64,000 nt of DNA from an uncultured Paracoccaceae bacterium (GTDB lineage Bacteria; Pseudomonadota; Alphaproteobacteria; Rhodobacterales; Rhodobacteraceae). A model generated the notes under the pieces. It worked only from the letters and a program-made list of their open reading frames with translations, did not search any database and had not been told where the DNA came from. Made by a program: the position numbers and the translations under genes. Where the stretch lies: assembly GCA_937895435.1 (NCBI GenBank), contig CALAXT010000043.1:38558-102557 (forward strand), written 5' to 3'. Position 1 is the stretch's first letter. Every line of letters starts with the position of its first letter. Below are positions 57,281-64,000 of the stretch, in pieces.

Positions 57281-58140
57281 TATTCATTTTCCCCTGTTGC
57301 CACTGGCAAATCGTCATACATGCCCCACTCGGCCCAAGACCCATCATAAAGCGCATGTTTGGGGTGGCCCAGCCGTTCCAGTGCCAAGCTTATGATCGCG
57401 GCGGTTACGCCTGACCCACAACTGGTGATCGCTGGCTTTGACAGATCAACCCTGGCTGCGGCAAAAACGGCGCGCAGGTCTTCAACTGGCTTTAGGGTGC
57501 CATTTGGCTGCAGTAATGTAGCAAAGGGAATGTTTTTTGCCCCCGGAATATGGCCCGAACGCAGACCTGCGCGTGGCTCGGGTTCGGCCCCGGCAAAGCG
57601 GCCGGGGGCGCGGGCATCCAGAATCTCATGGTCGCGCAGCTTTGATGCGGCTGCGACCTGGGTGACATCTTTAACCAGCTGGGCCTGACGCTGCACTGTC
57701 ATGTGACGTTCGCGCGCAATTGGGGCCATGTCTTCGACGGGATGGCCTTCGGCCAGCCATTTGGGCAAGCCACCATCCAAAACGGCGATATCGGTCTTGC
57801 CCATCAGGCGAAACAGCCACCAAACCCGCGCTGCGGAAAACAGCCCCATACCATCATAAACCACGACCTGATGGCCATCACCCACGCCCATTGCCCGCAT
57901 CCGGCTGATGAATTTTTCTTGTGGTGGCACCATATGTGGCAGGTCAGAGTGCAGATCGCTGATTTCATCGATATCAAAAAAGCGCGCACCAGGGATATGG
58001 GCGGCGTCATATTCGGCGCGGGCATCGCGGCCCATGGCGGGCAGATACCAAGAGGCGTCAAGCACACGTAAATCGGGATCTTGCAGATGGGCCGCCAGCC
58101 ATTGGGTCGATACCAATGTCTTTGGATCGTCGGTTTGCAA
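57280..58140 (-). CDS. sseA: 3-mercaptopyruvate sulfurtransferase (rhodanese)
   Basis: Two rhodanese domains in 286 residues; the C-terminal one holds catalytic Cys241 in ITSCGSGVTAAI, the loop typical of mercaptopyruvate sulfurtransferase. It transfers sulfur from 3-mercaptopyruvate or thiosulfate to acceptors. The start is TTG, supported by GGAGG six bases upstream; no ATG fits the family start (STQWLAAHL). Confidence 0.93.
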   Translation of the reverse strand: MQTDDPKTLVSTQWLAAHLQDPDLRVLDASWYLPAMGRDARAEYDAAHIPGARFFDIDEISDLHSDLPHMVPPQEKFISRMRAMGVGDGHQVVVYDGMGLFSAARVWWLFRLMGKTDIAVLDGGLPKWLAEGHPVEDMAPIARERHMTVQRQAQLVKDVTQVAAASKLRDHEILDARAPGRFAGAEPEPRAGLRSGHIPGAKNIPFATLLQPNGTLKPVEDLRAVFAAARVDLSKPAITSCGSGVTAAIISLALERLGHPKHALYDGSWAEWGMYDDLPVATGENE

Positions 58141-58204
58141 TTTATCCTCCCTGCGCCATTCGCCTTTGGTTTACGCAGGCTCTGGTGGCGCGGGCAAGGG
58201 GGCG

Positions 58205-58678
58205 CTAGCCGTGATCGCGCAGAATACGCTGTTTTTGGCGGTTCCAATCGCGGGTGGCTTCGGTTTGGCGTTTGTCGGATTTGTTTTTGCCCTTGGCGAT
58301 GCCCAGCTTTAACTTCACCATGCCGCGTTCGTTAAAATACATTTCAAGCGGCACAATGGTCATGCCTTCGCGCTGTGTTGCCTGCCACAGGCGTGATAAT
58401 TCGCGGGCGTTAACCAGCAACTTGCGGCGGCGGCGCTCTTCGTGGCCAAAGGTTTTTGCCTGTTTGTAAGGTGCTATATAGCCGTTGATCAGCCACAGCT
58501 CACCCCCTTCAACCGAGGCGTAGCTGTCGGCGATGTTAGAACCGCCCGCGCGCAGCGATTTCACCTCAGACCCTTCCAGCATGATACCTGCTTCCAGATC
58601 GCTTTCGATAAAATAATCGAAACGCGCCCGGCGGTTTTCGGCGATAAGGCGGGAATTGGGGTCTGATTTTGTGGCCAT
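58205..58678 (-). CDS. smpB: SsrA-binding protein SmpB
   Basis: SmpB binds tmRNA in ribosome rescue by trans-translation. The 157-residue protein starts [20 protein letters not shown], with [20 protein letters not shown] and a basic C-terminal tail [17 protein letters not shown], as in the family. tmRNA itself is not in this window. Confidence 0.97.
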   Translation of the reverse strand: MATKSDPNSRLIAENRRARFDYFIESDLEAGIMLEGSEVKSLRAGGSNIADSYASVEGGELWLINGYIAPYKQAKTFGHEERRRRKLLVNARELSRLWQATQREGMTIVPLEMYFNERGMVKLKLGIAKGKNKSDKRQTEATRDWNRQKQRILRDHG

Positions 58679-58753
58679 GATCTTTTGCAGATAGGGGATG
58701 GCAGGGGCCCTGTCCAGTGCGGCTCTCTCGTTTGGCGGTTTGCGCGCGCTGTG

Positions 58754-59695
58754 TCAGTGTGCTTGGGCGGACGACAGGATATAGCGGGCCGTCATCAAAT
58801 CGAGATGCGCACCGCCACCATTTTTTGCGATTGTGATCTGATCTGCGCTGTCACGCCGAAATTTGCCTGCAGCAATATCATAAAAATCGGCCACGATCTG
58901 ATTTGGGGTCAGCACACCGCGAGCAATCGGGTCTTTCAGTTCGCCAATATGATCGATTGTGGTGCTACGCGAATCAACAAATATTTTTGCGCGCAACAGA
59001 GCCCCATCATCAACTTCGCGCATATCGGGGCGATAGGCCCCGATCAGGTCCAGATGTGTGCCGGGCCGCAGCCATTCGCCCCGGATCACTGGGGTTGTCG
59101 CCATGGTTGCGGTGGCGATGATATCGGCGCATCCAACGGCAGTGGCCAGATCATCGGTGGCGGTTACATTGGGCAGGCTGGCGGCCATCGCGGCGGCGCC
59201 AGACGGCGTTCGGTTCCAAACTGTGAATTGCGCATCGGCAAACAGGCTGGAATAGGCCGCCACCATTGATCGCGCCACTGTCCCTGCGCCGACCAGCAAA
59301 ATGTTCTTGCTGTCAGGCCGGGCCAACAGCCGGGCGGCCAGCAAGCTGTCACCCGCGGTTTTCCATTTGGTCACCAGATGAAAATCAACCAGCGCTTCAA
59401 GCGTGCCATCGTGATCAGAATAAAGATTGACGGCACCATTCACGCTGGGCCGTCCGGCAGCAGGGTTTGCGGGAAAAATTGTAGCGGTCTTTACAGCAAG
59501 GCCCATGCCGTCAATCCAAGCCGCGCGGCTCAGCAGCGTATCGTGGCCCCGGTACAAAAACGTATCACCAATTTCGGCGCGCGGGCGCAGGTGGCCCGCC
59601 TGCAATGCATCTGTCAGCGCCAGCCAATTCAGCGTGGGCTCAACCTCTGGGCCAATCAGTATGGGGGCGGGGGTTTTGGGGGTGGATACGGTCAT
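58754..59695 (-). CDS. ornithine cyclodeaminase / mu-crystallin family protein
   Basis: A 313-residue NAD(P)-binding protein with Rossmann motif NILLVGAGTVARSMVAAY and ADIIATATMATTPVIRG. Families of this fold include ornithine cyclodeaminase, alanine dehydrogenase and 1-pyrroline-2-carboxylate reductase; the substrate is not fixed by sequence. ATG 59695 overlaps the HAD stop (ATGA). Confidence 0.85.
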   Translation of the reverse strand: MTVSTPKTPAPILIGPEVEPTLNWLALTDALQAGHLRPRAEIGDTFLYRGHDTLLSRAAWIDGMGLAVKTATIFPANPAAGRPSVNGAVNLYSDHDGTLEALVDFHLVTKWKTAGDSLLAARLLARPDSKNILLVGAGTVARSMVAAYSSLFADAQFTVWNRTPSGAAAMAASLPNVTATDDLATAVGCADIIATATMATTPVIRGEWLRPGTHLDLIGAYRPDMREVDDGALLRAKIFVDSRSTTIDHIGELKDPIARGVLTPNQIVADFYDIAAGKFRRDSADQITIAKNGGGAHLDLMTARYILSSAQAH

Positions 59696-60318
59696 ATCTT
59701 GGCCTCGTCTTCGCTTAAAAGCCCCAGAGCGTGCAAAATGTTTGCCCAACGTTGTGGTCCCGTAAACCGATGGGTTTGCCAGCCGCGCGCAGCTGCGGCG
59801 GCGATATTATCGGCGCGATCATCGGTGAACAGCAGTTTTTGCGGTGCGATGGCGCAATCGGCCTCAACCATCGCATAAATCTGCGGATCGGGTTTTATGA
59901 CATTCATGTGCCCTGAGATGTAGCGGCGATCAAATTCTTTTAAAAACGGGTATTGCGTCTCAGCATAGGCAAAGCTGTGAATACCAAAATTGCTCAGTGC
60001 GAAGACTGGAACACCTTTGGCGCGCAATCGGCGCAGCAGAGTCAATGACCCCTCAATGACGGGTGAGGCCATATCAATCCAACGATCGTGCCACATCTGG
60101 ATAAAGGGGGCCCATTCTGGATGTTGTGCAGCGGTGTCATAAATTGTTTCGCGAAACAGCGCGCCTTTGTCGATGGCGTCATTCATCGCATGCAGATCAA
60201 CGCTGGCAAACAGCCGCTTACGGTCTGACAGGGGCATGACGCTGTCGTAAAACCGTTCAGGGTTCCACTCGATCAAGACATTGCCAATGTCATAGATCAC
60301 GGCCTCGGGGCGGGTCAT
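59692..60318 (-). CDS. HAD-family hydrolase (YihX-like)
   Basis: A 208-residue phosphatase-type HAD protein: motif I YDIGNVLIEW (the DxGN form as in YihX), motif II FALSNFG, and motif IV LLFTDDRADN. Substrate may be a sugar phosphate or 2-haloacid; not decidable. It overlaps the YaiI gene start by four bases. Confidence 0.88.
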   Translation of the reverse strand: MTRPEAVIYDIGNVLIEWNPERFYDSVMPLSDRKRLFASVDLHAMNDAIDKGALFRETIYDTAAQHPEWAPFIQMWHDRWIDMASPVIEGSLTLLRRLRAKGVPVFALSNFGIHSFAYAETQYPFLKEFDRRYISGHMNVIKPDPQIYAMVEADCAIAPQKLLFTDDRADNIAAAAARGWQTHRFTGPQRWANILHALGLLSEDEAKI

Positions 60319-60776
60319 GGCTGGGTCTGCCTTTGTGCTGCGCGAATTTCACCATCAAGCGCGTCCAGAAAACGCGACCGATCCGCCTTTGTAAAGGCTT
60401 TGCCACCCCCCACCCGAAACGGATCGGCGGCGCGTAAATCGGCCATCAGGTCACGCATGCCCAAAATCTGGCCGATATTGGCTGGGGTCAGCCGCTCGCC
60501 ATTATGTTTAATGACACGCGCGCCCGTGGCGATGCATTTGGCTGCCAATGGGATATCGCCGGTAATCACAACATCACCCACGCCGGCATGATCGGCGATC
60601 CATTTGTCGGCTTCGTCTGCGCCGCTGGCCACAAAGACCATTTCGACCAGTGGGTGGGCTGAGGGCCGCAGCCCGCCATTGCACACAATAAACAGGCGCA
60701 CCCCCAACCGGTCAGCCACCCGTTCTGCCTCGGCCCGGACAGGGCAGGCATCGGCATCAAGATAGATTGCGTTCAT
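60315..60776 (-). CDS. YaiI/YqxD (DUF188) family protein
   Basis: A 153-residue protein with NAIYLDADACPVRAEAERVA at the start, GDVVITGDIPLAAKCIATGA and LGMRDLMADLRA, typical of the DUF188 family (PIN-like fold, probably nucleic-acid related). Function unknown. It sits in a compact minus-strand run from the FGH gene to the ornithine-cyclodeaminase-like gene, overlapping at 4 bases each time. Confidence 0.88.
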   Translation of the reverse strand: MNAIYLDADACPVRAEAERVADRLGVRLFIVCNGGLRPSAHPLVEMVFVASGADEADKWIADHAGVGDVVITGDIPLAAKCIATGARVIKHNGERLTPANIGQILGMRDLMADLRAADPFRVGGGKAFTKADRSRFLDALDGEIRAAQRQTQP

Positions 60777-61603
60777 CCCAGCAGGGTGTCGGCGTGAAAG
60801 CGGATGTGGTCGGCCATGAAGCTTGCGACAAAGAAATAGCTGTGATCATAGCCGGGCTGCATCCGGATTTGGCCTGGTTGGCGGCGCAGCGCCATGGCAT
60901 GGGCCAGCGATTCTGGCATTAGCAGGTTTAAAAACTGATCACTTGCGCCCTGATCTATCAGCACGTTTCCATCAAAACCTTGGGCTGTCATTAAAAGAGT
61001 GGCGTCATGGTCGGCCCAAGCGGTCTGATCTTGACCAAGATAGGCGGCAAATTGCTTGCGCCCCCAATCTGACTGTGTGGGATGTGCGATGGGGGCAAAG
61101 GCCGACAGGCTGCAAAAACGCCCCGGGCTTGTCATGGCCAGTATCAGCGCCCCATGCCCGCCCATCGAATGCCCGGTGATGCCCTGGCGCCTAGAGTTCA
61201 GCGGAAAGTGCCCCAGCACCAGATCTGGCAGATCGTTTAAGATGTAATCGCGCATCCGGTAATGTGCAGCCCAAGGTGCTTGTGTGGCGTTGAGGTAAAA
61301 CCCTGCCCCCTGTCCCAGATCATAGGCGCCATCATCCGATACATCGGCCCCACGTGGCGATGTATCGGGAAAAATGACCGCAATCCCTGCCCGGGCTGCC
61401 CAAGCCTGCGCGCCAGCTTTGACCATGGCGTTTTCATGGGTGCAGGTCAGCCCTGACAGATACCACAAAATTGGCACAGGCCCCCTTTGGGCTGCGGCCG
61501 GCAGAAACAGGCCAAAGGTCATGTCACAGCCAAGGCTGGCGGATGAATGGCTGTAAACGCCCTGAACCCCACCAAAACAGGCGTTTTCGCTGATTTTTTC
61601 CAC
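60773..61603 (-). CDS. S-formylglutathione hydrolase
   Basis: Last enzyme of glutathione-dependent formaldehyde oxidation (FghA/EstD family), hydrolysing S-formylglutathione to formate and glutathione. The 276-residue esterase has LSGLTCTHENAMVKAG, nucleophile Ser146 in TGHSMGGHGALI, Asp in QGASDQFL and His in GYDHSYFF. GTG start with GGGGGATATT upstream. Formaldehyde dehydrogenase partner is not in the window. Confidence 0.94.
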   Translation of the reverse strand: MEKISENACFGGVQGVYSHSSASLGCDMTFGLFLPAAAQRGPVPILWYLSGLTCTHENAMVKAGAQAWAARAGIAVIFPDTSPRGADVSDDGAYDLGQGAGFYLNATQAPWAAHYRMRDYILNDLPDLVLGHFPLNSRRQGITGHSMGGHGALILAMTSPGRFCSLSAFAPIAHPTQSDWGRKQFAAYLGQDQTAWADHDATLLMTAQGFDGNVLIDQGASDQFLNLLMPESLAHAMALRRQPGQIRMQPGYDHSYFFVASFMADHIRFHADTLLG

Positions 61604-61613
61604 AATATCCCCC

Positions 61614-62555
61614 TTAGTTTCCTGCCATAAGCGGCAGCACCCGGGCAATGACCGCCGGAATGGTGGCAATGCTGAGCGCGGTTGACACCAAAATAGCTGC
61701 CGATACCCGCTGGGGTGCAATGCCGTAATGCTGGGCCAGCATGAAAATATTCCCCGCCACTGGCAAGGATGCCGCTGCAATCAAAACCCCCGCCGCATCC
61801 GGTTTCACAGGAAACAAAACCAGCGCGGCAAAGGCAATCGCCAGCGGGTGCAGCAATAATTTGCACCCTGACAGCCAAAGCGCCACCTGCACCCGTTCTG
61901 CCGATTTGGCCGCAAGCGATGCGCCAATGGCAAACAGCGCACATGGGGTGGCCGCACCGCCCAAAATCGCCATGAATTCTCGTACCGGCCCGGGCAAGGC
62001 CCATCCGGTTGCCGACCAGCCCAGCCCCAGCACCATCGCAACAATCATTGGGTTTTTCAGCAAGCCGATGAACAATTGCCCTACAATCGCTGGACTGACG
62101 CGCCCCCCGCGCGATGCGGTGACGATCAGTGTGATCAGCGTTGAAAACACAATCAGATCCAGTGCCAAAATCATCAGAACCGGCCCGGCTGCGTTTGGGC
62201 CCAGCAGCACAATCAGCATCGGCACGCCCAAAAATCCGGTGTTGCCGATTACGGCGCATTGCGCCTCAATCGCGGCCTCGCCCAGCGGCACGCGGCGTGC
62301 AAATGCCACGCCCATCGCCAGCACATAAACCGCGCCCGACCCCACCAAATAGGCCATCACAAACGGGCCATCATAGATTTCCGCCACAGACAGGCTTGCC
62401 GCAAAGCCAAACAGCATTGCTGACAGGGCAAAGTAAAACACAAATCTTGTCAGATAGGCGGTGGCCTGTTCGTTAAAAAACCGTGCCCGAGCGGCACCAT
62501 AGCCCAGCCCGATTAGCGCAAAAAACGGAAGCGTTTTCAAAAGAACGGGCAACAT
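61614..62555 (-). CDS. AEC-family auxin-efflux-carrier-like transporter
   Basis: A 313-residue membrane protein with ten helices of the AEC type (KTLPFFALIGLGYGAARARF, NTGFLGVPMLIVLLGP, KNPMIVAMVLGLGW). Substrate likely a dicarboxylate or similar but not decidable. I chose ATG 62555 (MLPVLLKTLPFF); 9 extra codons upstream are less likely. Confidence 0.88.
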   Translation of the reverse strand: MLPVLLKTLPFFALIGLGYGAARARFFNEQATAYLTRFVFYFALSAMLFGFAASLSVAEIYDGPFVMAYLVGSGAVYVLAMGVAFARRVPLGEAAIEAQCAVIGNTGFLGVPMLIVLLGPNAAGPVLMILALDLIVFSTLITLIVTASRGGRVSPAIVGQLFIGLLKNPMIVAMVLGLGWSATGWALPGPVREFMAILGGAATPCALFAIGASLAAKSAERVQVALWLSGCKLLLHPLAIAFAALVLFPVKPDAAGVLIAAASLPVAGNIFMLAQHYGIAPQRVSAAILVSTALSIATIPAVIARVLPLMAGN

Positions 62556-62618
62556 GCACAGGGATCCAAAACAAAAGAACAACAGGCGTATTTGATAAGT
62601 GTCGGCACCAATCTGGCG

Positions 62619-63596
62619 CTATCCTGCCCCGATCAAAATGCCCGCCGCAAAGACCAAGGCACCGCCCAGAACCACCTGAAATGCAGCCCGCAAAAATGGT
62701 GTTTCCATAAAGCGGTTTTGAATCCAGACGATTGCCCATAATTCAACGAACACAACGCAGATCGCGATGGTGGTTGCCGTCCAGAAATCTGCAATCAAAT
62801 AGGGCAGGGCATGGCCCAAACCACCAATCGTTGTCATCACCCCTGAGGCAAGGCCCCGTTTAAACGGTGACCCCCGCCCTGACAAAACGCCATCATCATG
62901 CGCCGCTTCGGTAAAACCCATGGATATGCCCGCCCCAACCGAGGCCGCCAGCCCAACCAGAAGCGTGGTGTGGGGATCTTTGGTGGCAAAGGCGGTCGCA
63001 AAGATTGGGGCCAGCGTTGACACCGACCCATCCATCAACCCAGCCAGCCCCGGCTGCACCCATGTCAGAATAAATTGGCGGTGGGCGGCGCGGTCTTCGC
63101 CTTGGCGGGCCCCTTCACCCAAATGGGTTTCGGCCAGATCACCTGCCTTTTCGCTGTGCGCGGCTTCGGCATGCGCCAAATCACCCAACAACTTGCGCGT
63201 TGCAGCATCAGATGTGCGGGCAGCAGCGCGCTCATAAAATGCTTGGGCGCCCCGCTCCATTTCTTCGGCCTCGGCCCTGATCCGGTCTAACCCAAGGTTT
63301 TCGATCAGCCAGACCGGCTTGCGCGCATAAAACCCCGCCACATGTTCGCGTCGGATCAGCGGAATGACTGGGCCAAACCGTTCGGCGTGCAGGTCAATCA
63401 GACGGCGACGGTGTTCATCTTCTTCTTGGGCCATTCCATCAAAGATCGCAGCCGTTGCCGGAAAATCAACGCGCAGCCTTTCGCCATAGGTGCGATAAAT
63501 GCGGGCATCATCTTCTTCTGAAGAAATGGCGAGGGCCAGAACCTCTTGTTCAGACAGATCAGAAAAGCGCCTGCGCGAGGGGAAGCCGGGGATCAT
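62619..63596 (-). CDS. mbfA: MbfA-type ferritin-like / VIT1 iron exporter
   Basis: A 325-residue two-domain protein. Residues 1-160 form a ferritin-like domain with ALAISSEEDDARIYRTYGER, MAQEEDEHRRRL and LAHAEAAHSEKA metal ligands; the rest is a VIT1-type membrane domain with five helices. MbfA exports iron and is regulated by Irr in rhizobia. The ATG has AAAGGAG upstream. No clear Irr or Fur box was recognised in front of it. Confidence 0.9.
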   Translation of the reverse strand: MIPGFPSRRRFSDLSEQEVLALAISSEEDDARIYRTYGERLRVDFPATAAIFDGMAQEEDEHRRRLIDLHAERFGPVIPLIRREHVAGFYARKPVWLIENLGLDRIRAEAEEMERGAQAFYERAAARTSDAATRKLLGDLAHAEAAHSEKAGDLAETHLGEGARQGEDRAAHRQFILTWVQPGLAGLMDGSVSTLAPIFATAFATKDPHTTLLVGLAASVGAGISMGFTEAAHDDGVLSGRGSPFKRGLASGVMTTIGGLGHALPYLIADFWTATTIAICVVFVELWAIVWIQNRFMETPFLRAAFQVVLGGALVFAAGILIGAG

Positions 63597-63767
63597 GATG
63601 CGCTCCTTTATTTGACGTGAGGATACTTGATTGAGCGTGGCAAGGCAAACGGATGGGCCATGCCTTTGGCGTGGCACACTGTCAAAAGACAGATTGCACG
63701 CGATTTGGGCGGTGTTAGCGTTCAGATCAGGCGGGACATAGCCCGGCGCAACAAAAACAGGCCCTCA

Positions 63768-64000
63768 ATGCACAGCCAACCCGAAGAACGCCGCAAAAAA
63801 ATCGAAGATCTGCGCAAGAATCTTTTGAAACCTGTGGCGTCTAAAAAAACGGGGCCTGCGCATGTGGCATCTGTCAATGTTGGGTCAACAGATACGGCGC
63901 GCCCAATCGCTGCGGCTGTAAAGCGCATGGCACCACGTCCTGTTGCAGCCACATCTGGCACCGCCCCACTTTTGCTGGTGAACCCGGTTTTTGTGCCAAA
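63768..64000 (+). CDS. unrecognised protein, N-terminal part only
   Basis: From ATG 63768 the frame runs off the right edge: MHSQPEERRKKIEDLRKNLL, then a Lys/Pro/Ala/Thr-rich stretch. The first 20 residues look like a charged helix. The frame also stays open upstream of the ATG. I do not recognise a family from this fragment. Confidence 0.5.
   Translation, partial: MHSQPEERRKKIEDLRKNLLKPVASKKTGPAHVASVNVGSTDTARPIAAAVKRMAPRPVAATSGTAPLLLVNPVFVP

Noticed and set aside
63722..63961. Minus-strand 79-codon frame at the right edge
   Set aside because: Antisense to the more plausible plus-strand frame from 63768 and without ribosome site or motif.

Overview
The window is a photosynthesis gene cluster (PGC) plus about 24 kb of adjoining housekeeping genes from an alphaproteobacterium of the family Rhodobacteraceae, close to Rhodobacter in the broad sense. 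This follows from gene order, from LH1 polypeptides almost identical in pattern to the Rhodobacter ones, from a PufX-type gene after pufM where a reaction-centre cytochrome (pufC) could be, and from the spheroidene/spheroidenone carotenoid set (crtA, C, D, F). Placement below family level is inference.

Layout. Positions 1-11767 (minus strand) form the long superoperon bchF-bchN-bchB-bchL-bchM-lhaA-puhA-puhB-puhC-(98-codon orf)-acsF-puhE-hemA, with hemA cut by the left edge. A divergent control region (11768-12063) with two PpsR operators separates it from aerR/ppaA, ppsR, bchG, a BCD-family MFS gene, bchP and idi (plus strand). Next come bchO-bchD-bchI-crtA (minus), crtI-crtB-tspO (plus), crtD-crtC (minus), then crtE-crtF, bchC-bchX-bchY-bchZ and pufQBALMX (plus) to 38817. 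From 39.4 kb the content is general metabolism: a DUF465 protein, an EamA transporter, phaB-phaA, an EAL protein, a TlpA-type thioredoxin, argH-lipoprotein-lysA, a DUF4175 protein, a zinc-ribbon protein, ftsE-ftsX-plsC, accA, a tRNA methyltransferase gene with a DUF2007 gene, a polyprenyl synthase, an aromatic aminotransferase, sseA, smpB, an ornithine-cyclodeaminase-like gene, a HAD gene, a YaiI-type gene, an S-formylglutathione hydrolase, an AEC carrier and an MbfA-type ferritin/VIT protein.

How it works together. HemA makes 5-aminolevulinate. The bch genes convert protoporphyrin to bacteriochlorophyll a. The crt genes make spheroidenone. The puf and puh genes supply LH1, the reaction centre and assembly factors. 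Eight TGT-N12-ACA sites, placed as pairs at bchF/aerR, crtA/crtI and crtE, as a close tandem pair at bchC, and with one at bchG (only one of the bchF/aerR pair being close to bchF), fit oxygen- and light-responsive control by the encoded PpsR and its antirepressor AerR.

Most notable points: bchH (magnesium-chelatase large subunit) is not at its usual place between bchB and bchL nor anywhere else in the window. bchE and bchJ are absent between ppsR and bchG while the O2-dependent cyclase acsF is present, which suggests an aerobic anoxygenic phototroph that nevertheless keeps PufX. crtC has no usual start codon in front of its conserved N-terminus. An unannotated 34-codon frame is overlapped at both ends by bchX and bchY. 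I found no CRISPR array, tRNA, rRNA, insertion sequence or prophage.
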